A stretch of DNA of 64,000 nt from the NCBI GenBank assembly GCA_964563135.1, contig CAZLWV010000021.1, positions 1 through 64,000 on the forward strand. The letters are read 5' to 3'. Positions within the stretch are counted from its first letter, which is position 1. Every line of letters begins with the position of its first letter. Made by a program: the position numbers and the translations under genes. This DNA comes from JAAYAY01 sp964563135. GTDB taxonomy: Bacteria > Planctomycetota > Planctomycetia > Pirellulales > Thermoguttaceae. Shown here one piece after another: positions 41,680-51,666 of this stretch. Under the pieces are notes generated by a model. That model was not told the DNA's origin. It searched no databases and saw nothing but the letters and a program-made list of their open reading frames with translations.

Positions 41680-43116
41680 ATGGCACACACAAGACGGGCT
41701 TTCCTTTGCGCGGCGTCCGCCGCGATTCTTTCCTCCACCTGCCGGGCGGCCGGGCCGAACACGGCCATCCGCACCGCAATTCTCGGCGCTGGCTGGCGGG
41801 GTGGCCAATTGATCCCTCAGTTCGCTGCTATTCCGGATGTGCGGATTGTCTCCGTCTGCGATCCCGATTCCAAGCGTGCAGCCGAAGGGGCCAAACAGGT
41901 GGAGACCCTCACCGGCGTGGCCTCCGCCAAGGTCGAGAGCGATCTTCGCCGCGTGATCGAAAGCGATGGGGTCGACGTGGTCGTTAGCGCCACCCCCAAC
42001 CACTGGCATGCCCTGGCCGCCATCCGGGCTTGTGAGGCCGGCAAGCACGTTTACGCCGAAAAACCCCTCGCCCACAGTCTCTGGGAATCGCAGCAGATGG
42101 TTAGGGCGGCGGAGAAGTACAACCGTATCGCCCAGTGCGGCACCCAGCGGCGGTCCTTCCCAGTTATCCGCTCGATCATGGAGCGGATTCGGGGGGGCGA
42201 GTTTGGCCGCATCGTTCGTGCCCGCGTCACTACCCGCAGATTTCGCGAGTCGATCGGAAATCGCTCCGAGCCGATGCCGATTCCTCCCGAGATCGACTAC
42301 AACCTTTGGGCCGGGCCGGCGCCCATGAGCCCGATCTACCGCAACGAGTTTCATTACGACTGGCACTGGATGTGGGAGACGGGCAACGGCGAACTGGCCA
42401 ACAATGGATGCCATATGCTCGACCTTGCCCGTTGGGCCCTGGGGCAGGAGAAGCTGGCGCCGTCCGTGACGGCAATTGGGGGCCGCCTGTACTGGAACGA
42501 CGCCGGCGAAACACCGAACACGATGGTGGCCTATTTTGACTATCAGCCGGCTCCCCTGATCGCCGAGGTCCACAATCTGGCTGCGAAGCCCGGCGCACGT
42601 ACGGCAGGAGAGTATCAGGGCCTTCAGCACGGGTTCATTGTCGAGTGCGAAAATGCCACGATCCTCGGCGGCAACCATGTGGAGGTGCGCGATCGCGACG
42701 GCAAGACGGTCGAGCGGGAGGTGGAGAAAGAAGGCAAGCTGCACCCGGTCAACTTCATCGATGCCGTCCGTAGCGGATCCCCCGAGAAGCTGACCTGCCC
42801 TCTCTCGACCGGCCACACCACCTGCGGACTTGCCTTGCAGGCCAACATCTCCTATCTCCTCGGCTCTCCCGGCCAGAACCGGCTGGACCGGGCCCTCAGC
42901 GAGTCGGAGCCAGCACTCAAGGGGACGATCAACCGCATGCTCGGCCATCTCGATGACTTGGGCATCGAGTCCTGCCGTTCCCTGCTCACCGTCAGCCCCA
43001 CGCTCACCTTTGATCCTGATTCCGAACGATTCACCGGCCCGGAGGCGGACGAGGCCAACCGCTTTCTGCGCCGCGCGGGCTACCGCGAGCCTTTCGTTGT
43101 CCAGGAAGTAACCTGA
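41680..43116 (+). CDS. Tat-exported Gfo/Idh/MocA-family oxidoreductase
   Basis: The 478-residue product has a twin-arginine signal TRRAFLCAAS. The Rossmann region is AILGAGWRGGQL, and the family motif AEKPLAHSLWES is present. NNGCHMLDLARWALG and HNLAAKPGARTAGEYQG follow. The ATG at 41680 is chosen because it directly begins the Tat signal; the frame upstream overlaps the nucleoside hydrolase gene. It is a distant paralogue of the protein at 36848. Probably cotranscribed with the hydrolase. Confidence 0.92.
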   Translation: MAHTRRAFLCAASAAILSSTCRAAGPNTAIRTAILGAGWRGGQLIPQFAAIPDVRIVSVCDPDSKRAAEGAKQVETLTGVASAKVESDLRRVIESDGVDVVVSATPNHWHALAAIRACEAGKHVYAEKPLAHSLWESQQMVRAAEKYNRIAQCGTQRRSFPVIRSIMERIRGGEFGRIVRARVTTRRFRESIGNRSEPMPIPPEIDYNLWAGPAPMSPIYRNEFHYDWHWMWETGNGELANNGCHMLDLARWALGQEKLAPSVTAIGGRLYWNDAGETPNTMVAYFDYQPAPLIAEVHNLAAKPGARTAGEYQGLQHGFIVECENATILGGNHVEVRDRDGKTVEREVEKEGKLHPVNFIDAVRSGSPEKLTCPLSTGHTTCGLALQANISYLLGSPGQNRLDRALSESEPALKGTINRMLGHLDDLGIESCRSLLTVSPTLTFDPDSERFTGPEADEANRFLRRAGYREPFVVQEVT

Positions 43117-43176
43117 CCCGTGGTGCGGAGAACGAGGGCTGTAGTCAGAAAGACGGACATCTTGCCTCGCCGGTGC

Positions 43177-46100
43177 TCACCCGCCGAGTTCGCGGAAGAG
43201 GGGCATGTGGCGGTAATAGACTTCCAGCATAAGGAGGTTCATGGCGGTGACGTAGAGGCGGCCGCCGGCATGGCCCCAGCGGTCGCGAGTGGGCTCGATA
43301 GGACTCCAGCTTCCGATCAGTTGGCCCTTCTGGACCTGCGTCGATTCTAGCCTGGGGCGAAGCTTTTCATTCCAGGTCGGCCAGTAGTCGCCCTGCATCT
43401 GAAACATGACCTGGGTGGCGTAGTAGAGGTAATAGACATCGCCGGGGGTGCCCGATTGGCCAGGGAAATTCTCCCTGAGGTAGTTGGCCCCCGAGATCAT
43501 CTCAGGATGGCCGCGGTCGCGGCCGAGGTACATGCGCATGAGGAGGCCTTCGGCTGTCATGGCCAGGCTGGGCACGCGTCCCTGACGTTGCGAGGGGTTG
43601 TCGAGCGCATAAGGATTGTAGCGGTAACGGGAACCGTCCTGCCCCTGGGCAAGGTCGAGCCAAGCGGATACGCGGGCAAGCGATTCGGTGGGGATTTCAA
43701 GGCCTGCCATCTGGGCGCTCTTCAGGGCCATCAGGTGCCAGCCGGAAACCGAGGTGTCGGTTTCCTGCTGCGGCCGATAACGCCAACCACCCCGCTGGGG
43801 ATGCTGGGCGCTCAAGGTGAAGCCGATCGCCCGTTGGAGCGGGGCCAGAAGGTCTTCGTCCCAGGTCATGCCGTAGGCTTCACCGAGGGCGATCGAGGCG
43901 ATTCCGTGGGCATAGAACTGGGCGTAGAGGGTCTGGTCGGACTGGTTGTTGAACAGGCTGCCGTCTTCCTGCTGGTTGGAGACCAGCCAGCGCAGGGCCG
44001 CTCCGACCTGGTTGCGATACTTATCGTCGACATGGGTGTAGCCCTTGCCCAGAAAAGCGAGGAGGGCAAGCCCGGTGGCGGCAGTGTCGGAGTTCATCTC
44101 GCCGAGGCCGGCATTGAGGGAAGGCTCGACGACGCCGGGGGGCAGCCGGTCGAGGGCCCAGCGCCCGTCGGGAAACTGGCAACGGGCGAGGAAATAGAGT
44201 CCCTGCTCGACGGCGCGATCAGAACTCTCGGTGGCACCGTGTTTCTGGGCAGTCTCATTGCGTTGGCCAGGAAAACGCTGTTTGAAAGCCGCAGCGGGAG
44301 GCTTCATGAGGGAGGCGTCGAGCGGTGGCCGGCCAGCCGCGCGGTCGAGGAGAAACCGGCCCGGCGAAGAATGGGCGACAACGCTTTCGGGGCGGGCGTG
44401 CCGGCCGGGAATGCCCAGTTCAGGTGACGGAATGTCGCTCAGGCCGCCTGAGCCGGGAGCCTCGCGGATGGGCACGGCGGGCCCGGCCTGGATTCGCTCG
44501 GTCTGACTGCCGGCGGGCCCGGCACTGGGGTGCTCAACTGGATCACGGCTCGGCCCGGCGCCAGGGGTTTCCACCTGAGGAGGCATGTCGATCGACAGGC
44601 CGCCGAAGGGTCCCAGGCTTCGCCTGGGCATGGTCGGGGAAGCTCCGCCGGCGAGTACATTCTCCGAGGGCTGGCTCTCGCCGCCTTTGCGGGGCGCGAC
44701 GGCAGCGCCGGCATCCGGTGCCAGGCCGGCCATGGCCGCCGGCGAACCGCCCCCCGGTTCGCCTTGGGCTAGTTGCCCCTGGCCGGCACCGAGCGATTCC
44801 ATGCGAACTGGGACCGTTGACGCATCGGCCACTACCATGCCAGACGGTGCCACACCAGCCGCGGAGGCGGTATCCAGAAGCTCCGAGCCGCCGGCTGGTA
44901 AGCCGCCGGCCAGTGAGCCGGAGCCGGCACTGGCTGCCGAGGAGTCGTTGCCGGGCGCTGCGGGCATCAGGTCGCCGGGGCTTGCGCTGGCCGCATCGGC
45001 TACGAAGGCTGATCGGGCCAGCGGTTCGCGACCTCCGCCGCCGTTGGTGGCGGAGGGGGAGGTTGAATTGGCCGGCGCCGAGCGGCGCAGCGGGACCGGC
45101 GGGGCAGGTTCGCCCCACATGGTTCCCGACGATGGATCAAGCGAGACCCGCCCAATCGCCAGATCGGTGGTGGTTCCCGTGATGCGGCGGGTGGGTCCGG
45201 CCACCGAGGCGTCGAGTTTCATGTCGGGAGTGGCCGCCGCACCGGTTCCCGTCGAGGCCGTCTGGTCGGCGGGCGGCAGGTCGGCGGGAGTGACCGGCAG
45301 GGCGCGAGTTGACCGGGAAAGAGGATTGCCGGCTCCACCAGGCTCAAGGCCGGGGCGAGGGCCGGTGTCGATCTTTGGCGGACCGATCCGGGCGCTCGCC
45401 TGGCTGTGGGCGAGCGCCGCTACCTGGCCAGCCGCCCCACCGGATCCGCTGCCGGTTGCTGCCGGTCTATCGGCTCGCCGGGCGGCGCGGCTGGCCGCAC
45501 TGGCCTGGATGGTGCCAGCCGGCTGGTCCGAAGTGGTGGGGCTCGGTTCGACGGCCGGCACCGGCGTCGAGACTGCCGGTTCTGTAAGTGCCGACCTGGT
45601 CAAGGGATGGCCGGGCAGGGCAAGATCGGCGGGACGGGGTAGAGCATCCGAACGCCGGCTCTGGGGGACCAGCGCGCCGGGCGTCGCCAGAGTCGTGGCC
45701 GAGGAAGCGGCGACGGGCGCCGGCGCGCCCGTCGGCGGGGCGCTGCGTGAAACCGACGACGCCATCTGATCGGCCCGCCGATCAGGAAGGGCAGCCGTTT
45801 CTGTGGTCGGCACCGAGGGCATGGCCGCCGGATCCATCTCGGACAGGGGGGCTTGAGCCTGCCGGGGACCGGGCTGGGGGGCGGAGAACGAGAGCTGAGG
45901 CACCATCTCCTGCGACTGGCGATCAAGCTGGGACCGGAGCAGGCTGGTGGGCACATCGACGGCCCGACGGGTAGGTTCAGGCGCCGGTGCCTGCTCGACC
46001 CGTCTCTGGGTGCGGGCCGACTCGGCGGCCAGTGCCGGCACGGGAGCGTCGGCCGTTTTGGGGGCCGCCGGCTGCGGGATCGGTTCGTTCGGCTCCGGGC

Positions 46101-46782
46101 GATCGGGCGTCGTCTGGCGGCTGAGTTTGATGCCGGCCACGCGATCTGCCAGGAGGGGAACGGAGCTTTCCGCCCGATCCATCTGGAGGGGAACGGGAGG
46201 GCTGTTGGGGAGTGTCTGCGGAACGGGGTTTGGTTGCTCGGCGACGACCTCGTGCTCCGCGGCCTTCTTCTCCACCTCAAGCGGCTGGCTTTCCCGGGGC
46301 GGCTCCGGCTCGACAGGTTTTTCGAAACTCTGCGGCTCGCTCGTGGGTGCGATGTGCCACTGATCATAGTCCGGGACAGTGGTCAGTTCGACGTCTTCTG
46401 CCAGGAGAGCACGCTGCTCCTGGGGCGACAGGCTCACGACCTCCAGGTACTGTTCGTGAAGGTACAGTCCGAGCCACAGATGCGTGATCAGCCCCACCAG
46501 GAGGCAGAAGAGGACTCGTCTGGCGACCCAACGCTGAAGGCCGAACACGGCCAGCACGGCGGCCAGGGCCGTAAGGATCACGGCCACCAAGCGGCCCCAG
46601 CCCGTCTGGACGACGGCCGGATCGCCAAGATCCAGCTGGTTCGGATCGGGAAACGTGCTGGTAACGCCCACGAAACCGGCAGCGGCAGCGGCGATGACCA
46701 GGATCCCGAGATTGATCGGCCAAAGCGGCTCGTCGAAGTCGGGCGAGCTGTCGATTCGGATTCTGCTCTTGGCGGTGCTCAA
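43177..46782 (-). CDS. TonB/TolA-like protein with squalene-cyclase-fold C-terminus
   Basis: A 1201-residue protein, last gene of a Tol-like operon. Three N-terminal helices are seen at about 22-43, 62-83 and 88-109; a histidine (101) lies within the third. Residues 145-855 are low-complexity, rich in Pro, Ala, Ser and Gly. Residues 856-1201 form squalene-hopene-cyclase/prenyltransferase-type alpha/alpha repeats (ARCQFPDGRW, SNQQEDGSLF, TDTSVSGWHLMALKSAQM, DVYYLYYATQVMFQM). The DXDD acid of class II cyclases is not visible, so it is probably not a cyclase. With ExbB and ExbD directly upstream, the membrane anchor, long linker and periplasmic head resemble TonB or TolA (inference). Confidence 0.8.
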   Translation of the reverse strand: MSTAKSRIRIDSSPDFDEPLWPINLGILVIAAAAAGFVGVTSTFPDPNQLDLGDPAVVQTGWGRLVAVILTALAAVLAVFGLQRWVARRVLFCLLVGLITHLWLGLYLHEQYLEVVSLSPQEQRALLAEDVELTTVPDYDQWHIAPTSEPQSFEKPVEPEPPRESQPLEVEKKAAEHEVVAEQPNPVPQTLPNSPPVPLQMDRAESSVPLLADRVAGIKLSRQTTPDRPEPNEPIPQPAAPKTADAPVPALAAESARTQRRVEQAPAPEPTRRAVDVPTSLLRSQLDRQSQEMVPQLSFSAPQPGPRQAQAPLSEMDPAAMPSVPTTETAALPDRRADQMASSVSRSAPPTGAPAPVAASSATTLATPGALVPQSRRSDALPRPADLALPGHPLTRSALTEPAVSTPVPAVEPSPTTSDQPAGTIQASAASRAARRADRPAATGSGSGGAAGQVAALAHSQASARIGPPKIDTGPRPGLEPGGAGNPLSRSTRALPVTPADLPPADQTASTGTGAAATPDMKLDASVAGPTRRITGTTTDLAIGRVSLDPSSGTMWGEPAPPVPLRRSAPANSTSPSATNGGGGREPLARSAFVADAASASPGDLMPAAPGNDSSAASAGSGSLAGGLPAGGSELLDTASAAGVAPSGMVVADASTVPVRMESLGAGQGQLAQGEPGGGSPAAMAGLAPDAGAAVAPRKGGESQPSENVLAGGASPTMPRRSLGPFGGLSIDMPPQVETPGAGPSRDPVEHPSAGPAGSQTERIQAGPAVPIREAPGSGGLSDIPSPELGIPGRHARPESVVAHSSPGRFLLDRAAGRPPLDASLMKPPAAAFKQRFPGQRNETAQKHGATESSDRAVEQGLYFLARCQFPDGRWALDRLPPGVVEPSLNAGLGEMNSDTAATGLALLAFLGKGYTHVDDKYRNQVGAALRWLVSNQQEDGSLFNNQSDQTLYAQFYAHGIASIALGEAYGMTWDEDLLAPLQRAIGFTLSAQHPQRGGWRYRPQQETDTSVSGWHLMALKSAQMAGLEIPTESLARVSAWLDLAQGQDGSRYRYNPYALDNPSQRQGRVPSLAMTAEGLLMRMYLGRDRGHPEMISGANYLRENFPGQSGTPGDVYYLYYATQVMFQMQGDYWPTWNEKLRPRLESTQVQKGQLIGSWSPIEPTRDRWGHAGGRLYVTAMNLLMLEVYYRHMPLFRELGG

Positions 46783-46836
46783 GGCAAGTAGGACTCGAGG
46801 GTACGGGCTATGGGGGCAGGAAGTGGCGGCGCGGAA

Positions 46837-47256
46837 TCAACCGCTTTCGTCGCGGGTGGTTATCTTGTAGTCGTGGATCTTGGCCTTGTTACAGGCGTTC
46901 ATGGCGGCAACGAGGTACTCGACGCGGCAGCGGCGGTCGGCACGGAGGATCACGGAGGCGCGGCCGGGATTGTTGACGCGGACTATCTTCAGGGCCTTTT
47001 CGAGTTCCGCCAAGGCAAGTTCGCGACCGGAGACGAAGTAGCGTCCCTCCTGGTCGATATTGACGGTCGTTTCGCGGGGTTTGCTTGTGCGGGGCTGAGC
47101 CTCGCTGGCGTCGGGCAGAAGGATATCCATCTCGCGTTCTTCCTCGGCGAGCTTCGTTCCCACCAGGAAGAAGATCAGCAGCAGGAACACGACGTCGATC
47201 AACGGCGTCATGGTCAAGGTCGACAGGGCTTCGCCCTTCTTCATGTTGACAGCCAT
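46837..47256 (-). CDS. ExbD/TolR-type proton-channel subunit
   Basis: A 139-residue protein with one membrane helix. It starts MAVNMKKGEALSTLTMTPLID; Asp21 at the helix start matches the proton-carrying aspartate of ExbD/TolR. The helix VVFLLLIFFLVGTKL follows, then a periplasmic domain with VNIDQEGRYFVSG and VILRADRRCRVEYL. It is 5 bases from the ExbB gene and 54 bases before the 1201-residue gene, so they form one operon that would use proton-motive force on an envelope partner. Confidence 0.94.
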   Translation of the reverse strand: MAVNMKKGEALSTLTMTPLIDVVFLLLIFFLVGTKLAEEEREMDILLPDASEAQPRTSKPRETTVNIDQEGRYFVSGRELALAELEKALKIVRVNNPGRASVILRADRRCRVEYLVAAMNACNKAKIHDYKITTRDESG

Positions 47257-47261
47257 GGCAT

Positions 47262-48299
47262 CTACTTCTGCTCGGACGGTCTGACTCGGGTGGCCTGTTC
47301 GGCAACACGGCGGGCCTCGCTCGTATCGCGGGGGATGGGGTTGCGAGGAAACTCGGAGAGATCGAGGTTCTCGTGGTTCGCCCGCAGACGACCTTCGAAG
47401 CGTTCCAGGTGGGGGAGCAATTTGGCCAGGTATTCGTCCAGGTCACGAAACAGCCGCTGGATCCGGCCTTCAAACATGTGAGCCAGGACGGCGGCCGGAA
47501 TGGCGACCGACAGGCCGGCAAAGGTGGTGACCAGGGCCACGTAAATCCCTTCGGCCAAGTAGTCGGCGCGGTTAGCGCCGGGCGGAAGGTTGGCGGTGAC
47601 GAAGAAGGCCTGGATCATTCCCTGCACTGTTCCCAGGAGTCCGAGGAGCGGCGCGACACCGGCCGCCAGCGACAACCAGCGAACGTTGGCGTAGAGGCGT
47701 CCGGCCTCTCGGTCACAGGCGTCACGAAGCGCTTTCTCGACCTCGCCGTGAGGGCGTCCGAGGCGCAGGAGCATGTCGAGGATCACCCGCGAGGAAGCGC
47801 AAGGGTGTTTTCGGCAGAGGGCATAGGCCCTGCGAGGGTCGAGTCCGCCTTTCTGGGCGGCAAGACGATCCAGCCCGTCGAAGAACACCGGCGGGAGGAC
47901 CCTGCGGCGGCGCAGCGCGATCATCCGCTCCAATCCAAAGGTGACGACGATGAGCGAGAAGCCGGCGATGGGAATCATGAGCACGCCGCCGCGGATCGTC
48001 AATTCCCAGAGGTCCATTCGCGGCGCAGCCGCCGCAGCGGCAAGGGCCTCATCGGAGAGAGGCTCCTCACCAGGTTCCGGGCTGGCAAGTGCGGCCTCTG
48101 CCAGGGCATCGGCATCGCCCGAGAGGGGACCCGGCTCGACGCCGTCCTGCCCTGGCTGCGCTTTGGCCGCCGGCTCGGCGGCGCTCGGGCCACTGTCGGG
48201 AGGTTGTTCCTGGGCCCGAATGGCCGAAATAGACGCCAGGCAAGCGACCAGCAGTGCGTAGCACGCCAGTCGGACCGCTTGCAGAAAGGTTCGGTTCAT
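47262..48299 (-). CDS. MotA/TolQ/ExbB-type proton channel
   Basis: A 345-residue protein with a signal-like N-terminus and a Pro/Ala/Glu-rich periplasmic segment (about 30-95), longer than in classical ExbB. Three helices follow: ISGGVLMIPIAGFSLIVVTF-type near 105-125, LSLAAGVAPLLGLLGTVQGMI near 205-230, and LVTTFAGLSVAIPAAVLAHMF near 255-275. The GTVQGM and TTFAGL motifs are typical. It pairs with ExbD at 46837. The N-terminal extension is common in planctomycete ExbB proteins. Confidence 0.94.
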   Translation of the reverse strand: MNRTFLQAVRLACYALLVACLASISAIRAQEQPPDSGPSAAEPAAKAQPGQDGVEPGPLSGDADALAEAALASPEPGEEPLSDEALAAAAAAPRMDLWELTIRGGVLMIPIAGFSLIVVTFGLERMIALRRRRVLPPVFFDGLDRLAAQKGGLDPRRAYALCRKHPCASSRVILDMLLRLGRPHGEVEKALRDACDREAGRLYANVRWLSLAAGVAPLLGLLGTVQGMIQAFFVTANLPPGANRADYLAEGIYVALVTTFAGLSVAIPAAVLAHMFEGRIQRLFRDLDEYLAKLLPHLERFEGRLRANHENLDLSEFPRNPIPRDTSEARRVAEQATRVRPSEQK

Positions 48300-48486
48300 T
48301 GTTTTTTGGCCGCAAATCGGGGGACATCAGGAATCGGGGATCGGAACGGCCGCCGGGCGGCCGCAATGGGGGCGCCTGCTATCCTGGTTCTCTGCCAGGC
48401 GTCGTGTGGCGGATCGGACGCCGCTGCCGGCTTGCCCAGCCGTGCGAGAAGTTCGGCAAGCCAACTGTGGCACCCTCGATGCACGG

Positions 48487-51400
48487 TTACTTCTTGAGTT
48501 CGGCCAGGCGCTGCCTGGCGGTAGTGGTAGTTTCAGCGTCGGGGAATTTGGCGATCAGTTCCTCATACATCTTGATGGCCTGGGCGGGCTTTCCCAGCAC
48601 CTCGAAGCAGCGTGCCGCTTCGTAGCTTGCCTCCGACTGCCAGCGGGGCACGCTGTAGCCATAGATGACCTTGAAGAAGCTCTTAACGGCCTCGGGATGC
48701 TGCTTGGCGGCGAACTGGATCTCGCCGATCATGAACTGGGCCTTGGCGGCGGTTTCCGTGCCCGTCTTGGCAATGACCTGCTCATAGAGCTTCAGGGCCT
48801 CGTCGGTCCGGCCGAGGTTCTGCAGGGCCCATCCCTGTTCGCACAGGATCTGGGGAAGGTACTTCGAGTCTGCCAGTTGTTCGGAGCCCTTGGCGAGCCA
48901 TTTGAGACTTTCTTCCCATTGTTTGAGCTGTCCGGCCGCCTCTCCGGCATGGAGAAAGACCAGGGTCTGAAAGTCGTGGTTGGCCAGACCAGCCACGTCG
49001 CCATAGGCCTTGAGGGCTTCGGCGTACTTCTCCTGTTCGAAGAGCGCCTCGGCCATCATGAACAGGGCGTCGGCCTTGAGGGGGCCTTCGGGAAACGTCT
49101 TGATCTGGTAGTCGAATGTCTGGATCGCGTCCGGGAAGTCTTGTTTGTCGTAGTAGGACCAGGCGAGCTTGTGGGCGGCCTTCTCGCCCAGCGGCGTCTG
49201 GCCGGCCGCTTCCATGGCATCGTAGTAGGCAACGGCCGCCTTGTCGTAATCACGCTGGTCGTAGAAGAACTCGCCGATGTGGTGCTGGGCTTCGGCCGCC
49301 AGAGGGCTCTTGGGCGAGTCCTTGGCCAGCCGTGCAAACTCTGTCACCGCCTGCTGCCGCCGGTTGTCGAGCAACAAGGCCCAGGCGAGCTGGTAGCGAG
49401 CGCTGTCCGCCCCCGCATAGGCGGGCGCCGTCTCGAGCAGCTTGGAGAGGGTAGTGGCGGCAGCGGCGTTCTGTTGCAGGCCGAGCTGGCAGAGGCCGAG
49501 CACATAGCTGGCGTCGGCCTGCAGATCCGCCAGCGGCTTGCCGGCCAGCACCGCCTGGAGGTCCTCGATGGCCGGTGCGTAGTTCTTCATCTGCTGGCGG
49601 GCCAGCCCGCGGGCATAACGGGCGCGGATTGCCACCTCGTGCTGCGGGTATTTGTCGAGCATCGCCGTCAACGTCTTTTCCGCGGCTGCCAGATCGTTGC
49701 GCCCTAGCTGGGCGCAACTGAGTTCATGTAACGCATGGGGCGCCAACGGGCTTGCCGGCCAGCGCTGAACGAGATCCGAATAGGCCTTCTCCGCCGCCAC
49801 AAAGTCGTTTCGGGTCGACTGGTACTGGCCAAGGCTGTAGTGAGCCCTGTCGAGCAGCGAGCTCTGGGGAAAGTCGCGGATGAGACGGCCGAGGGTCTCA
49901 ACGGCCTTGTCGAACTGCTTGTCAGCGCAATAGCTTTCGGCCAGGGCGAGGCACGTTTCATCCGCCCGGCGCCACGGTGTAGGGAGGGACAGGGCGGATT
50001 CGAGATAGGGCGTTGCCTTTTGGGACTGTCCCGATTCGAGGAGGCTGCGGCCGACCACGTGGTTGGCTTCGGCCAGAACCTGAGGATCACGGATTTCGGT
50101 CAAGGCCGGGGTGATCAGGCCGATGGCATCGGCATGTTTCTGCTGAAGTTGCAGGCTCACGGCGCAGCGAACCCGCCAGAGCTGTGCGTCGGGATGATCC
50201 GGATATTCCGCCAGAAGGCGGCGATAGAGCTTCTCGGCTTCGGCGAGTTCCTTGCGTTGGAGTTGGGCCTCGGCGGCGACCTGAAGGACGTCGGGGGTCC
50301 GCTCGTGTTTGGCATAGGCGGCCAGAAACGCCGAGGCATACTTCCAGGCGTCGTCGTTTCGGCCCAGTTCGAGGGCGGCAAAGGCCGCCATGTACAGGGC
50401 CTGCGGTACCAATTCGTCCTTGGGGAAGGTCTCCGCCACGGCGGCGTAGCGGGCCACGGCTTCGGCCTTGCGGTCGGGGATCTCGTAGAGGGCGTCGGCC
50501 TGATCGAGGAGGAGTGCGGCGGTGAACGAAGAGCCCTGCGAGGCTTTCGCGGCCCCTTCGGCCATCTGCAGGGCCTCGGCCGGACGGTGGAGACGAAGAA
50601 GACTTCTGCTCGTCCAGTGAGCCGCCTCGGCAGCCACCTCGCCGCCAAGGCCGAGCAGGTCGGCGAGGACGACGAGGGCCTGGTCAAAACGGTCGGCCAG
50701 GTAGTAGCACTTGCCCGCGGCCAAGGTGGCGCCGGTTGCGTGCTCCGACTTGGGAAAGCGACTGCGAACGGTGGCGTACAGGTCGGCCGCACGAACGTGC
50801 TGGCCGGTCTTGGCAAAGGCCTCTGCCTGCCGGAAGGTGGCCAGGTCGGCCATGGCAAACCCTTCGATTGCCGCCGCTTCGGCGAAGTAGCCGATTGCGT
50901 CCTTCGCCTGATCGAGGGCCATCAGCGTACCGCCGCGTCGCAAAAAGACCTCGCCGGTCAGGGCGTGGCTGCGGTATTTGGCCAGAAACTGATCGTAGGT
51001 TTTGCCGGCCTCGGCCTGCTTGCCGAGTTCCTCCTGGGTGACTCCCAGCGCGTAGAGAACATCGGGGGCCAGCTTATGGTCGGGGTAGGTCTGGGCAGAT
51101 TTCTGGTAGAGCTGTTCGGCCCGTTCTTTTTCCCCCAGCATGTAGGCACACTCGGCCTGATAGAACAAGGCGTCGGGATGATGCTTGCCCTGGGGAAATT
51201 TTTCAGCGAGGATCTTGAAGGTGGCCTCCGCCTGCCGATACGCGTCGGGTTTGCCCGACGCCATGCCAAATTGGCTCACTCCCAGGAACAGGTAGGCCGA
51301 GTCGAGGAGCTCGAACTGGCCGCTCTGCTGGGCGGAAATCACACCGCCGAGGGCCTCTGCAGCCTCGGCCTGTTTGCCTTGCTGATACCGGCAAACCCCC

Positions 51401-51666
51401 AGATAGTAGCGGGCGTGGAGCGCCCGTGCGTCTTGCGGGAAATCCCGGAGGAAGGTCGTCCAGGCATCGGCGGCCTCCTCGAACGACTCGATTCTCTGCA
51501 GCCCGACTGCCGCCGCATACTGGCGGGTCGCAGCCTGGTCCGCCTGCTGCCCCAAGGAGTACCCCGCCAGAACCGCAATCAGGATCCACGCTGGCAAGAA
51601 CCAGCAGAGACTGCGGCGCCATTGACTGATCCGAGAACCTCTTGAGTGCGTCCCACCAGAAATCAT
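48487..51666 (-). CDS. Large TPR-repeat envelope protein
   Basis: A 1059-residue protein with one N-terminal helix or signal (CWFLPAWILIAVLAGYSLG) and then continuous TPR-like pairs, for example ALHARYYLGVCRYQQGKQAEAAEAL, ALFYQAECAYMLGEKERAEQLY and KAQFMIGEIQFAAKQHPEAVKSF. It resembles the CpoB/YbgF protein of Tol-Pal systems but is far larger. The ATG at 51666 has AAGGAG eight bases upstream; the longer frame is rejected. It heads the operon with ExbB, ExbD and the toroid protein, 187 bases before ExbB, and may scaffold cell-wall or outer-membrane machinery. Confidence 0.88.
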   Translation of the reverse strand: MISGGTHSRGSRISQWRRSLCWFLPAWILIAVLAGYSLGQQADQAATRQYAAAVGLQRIESFEEAADAWTTFLRDFPQDARALHARYYLGVCRYQQGKQAEAAEALGGVISAQQSGQFELLDSAYLFLGVSQFGMASGKPDAYRQAEATFKILAEKFPQGKHHPDALFYQAECAYMLGEKERAEQLYQKSAQTYPDHKLAPDVLYALGVTQEELGKQAEAGKTYDQFLAKYRSHALTGEVFLRRGGTLMALDQAKDAIGYFAEAAAIEGFAMADLATFRQAEAFAKTGQHVRAADLYATVRSRFPKSEHATGATLAAGKCYYLADRFDQALVVLADLLGLGGEVAAEAAHWTSRSLLRLHRPAEALQMAEGAAKASQGSSFTAALLLDQADALYEIPDRKAEAVARYAAVAETFPKDELVPQALYMAAFAALELGRNDDAWKYASAFLAAYAKHERTPDVLQVAAEAQLQRKELAEAEKLYRRLLAEYPDHPDAQLWRVRCAVSLQLQQKHADAIGLITPALTEIRDPQVLAEANHVVGRSLLESGQSQKATPYLESALSLPTPWRRADETCLALAESYCADKQFDKAVETLGRLIRDFPQSSLLDRAHYSLGQYQSTRNDFVAAEKAYSDLVQRWPASPLAPHALHELSCAQLGRNDLAAAEKTLTAMLDKYPQHEVAIRARYARGLARQQMKNYAPAIEDLQAVLAGKPLADLQADASYVLGLCQLGLQQNAAAATTLSKLLETAPAYAGADSARYQLAWALLLDNRRQQAVTEFARLAKDSPKSPLAAEAQHHIGEFFYDQRDYDKAAVAYYDAMEAAGQTPLGEKAAHKLAWSYYDKQDFPDAIQTFDYQIKTFPEGPLKADALFMMAEALFEQEKYAEALKAYGDVAGLANHDFQTLVFLHAGEAAGQLKQWEESLKWLAKGSEQLADSKYLPQILCEQGWALQNLGRTDEALKLYEQVIAKTGTETAAKAQFMIGEIQFAAKQHPEAVKSFFKVIYGYSVPRWQSEASYEAARCFEVLGKPAQAIKMYEELIAKFPDAETTTTARQRLAELKK

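Noticed and set aside
41338..42948. 536-codon minus-strand frame opposite the second oxidoreductase
   Set aside because: Antisense to a protein with a Tat signal and EKP motif; no independent support.
49735..51645. 636-codon plus-strand frame opposite the TPR protein
   Set aside because: The minus-strand TPR pattern is regular throughout and has a good start; the plus frame is a complementary shadow rich in Gly and Leu.
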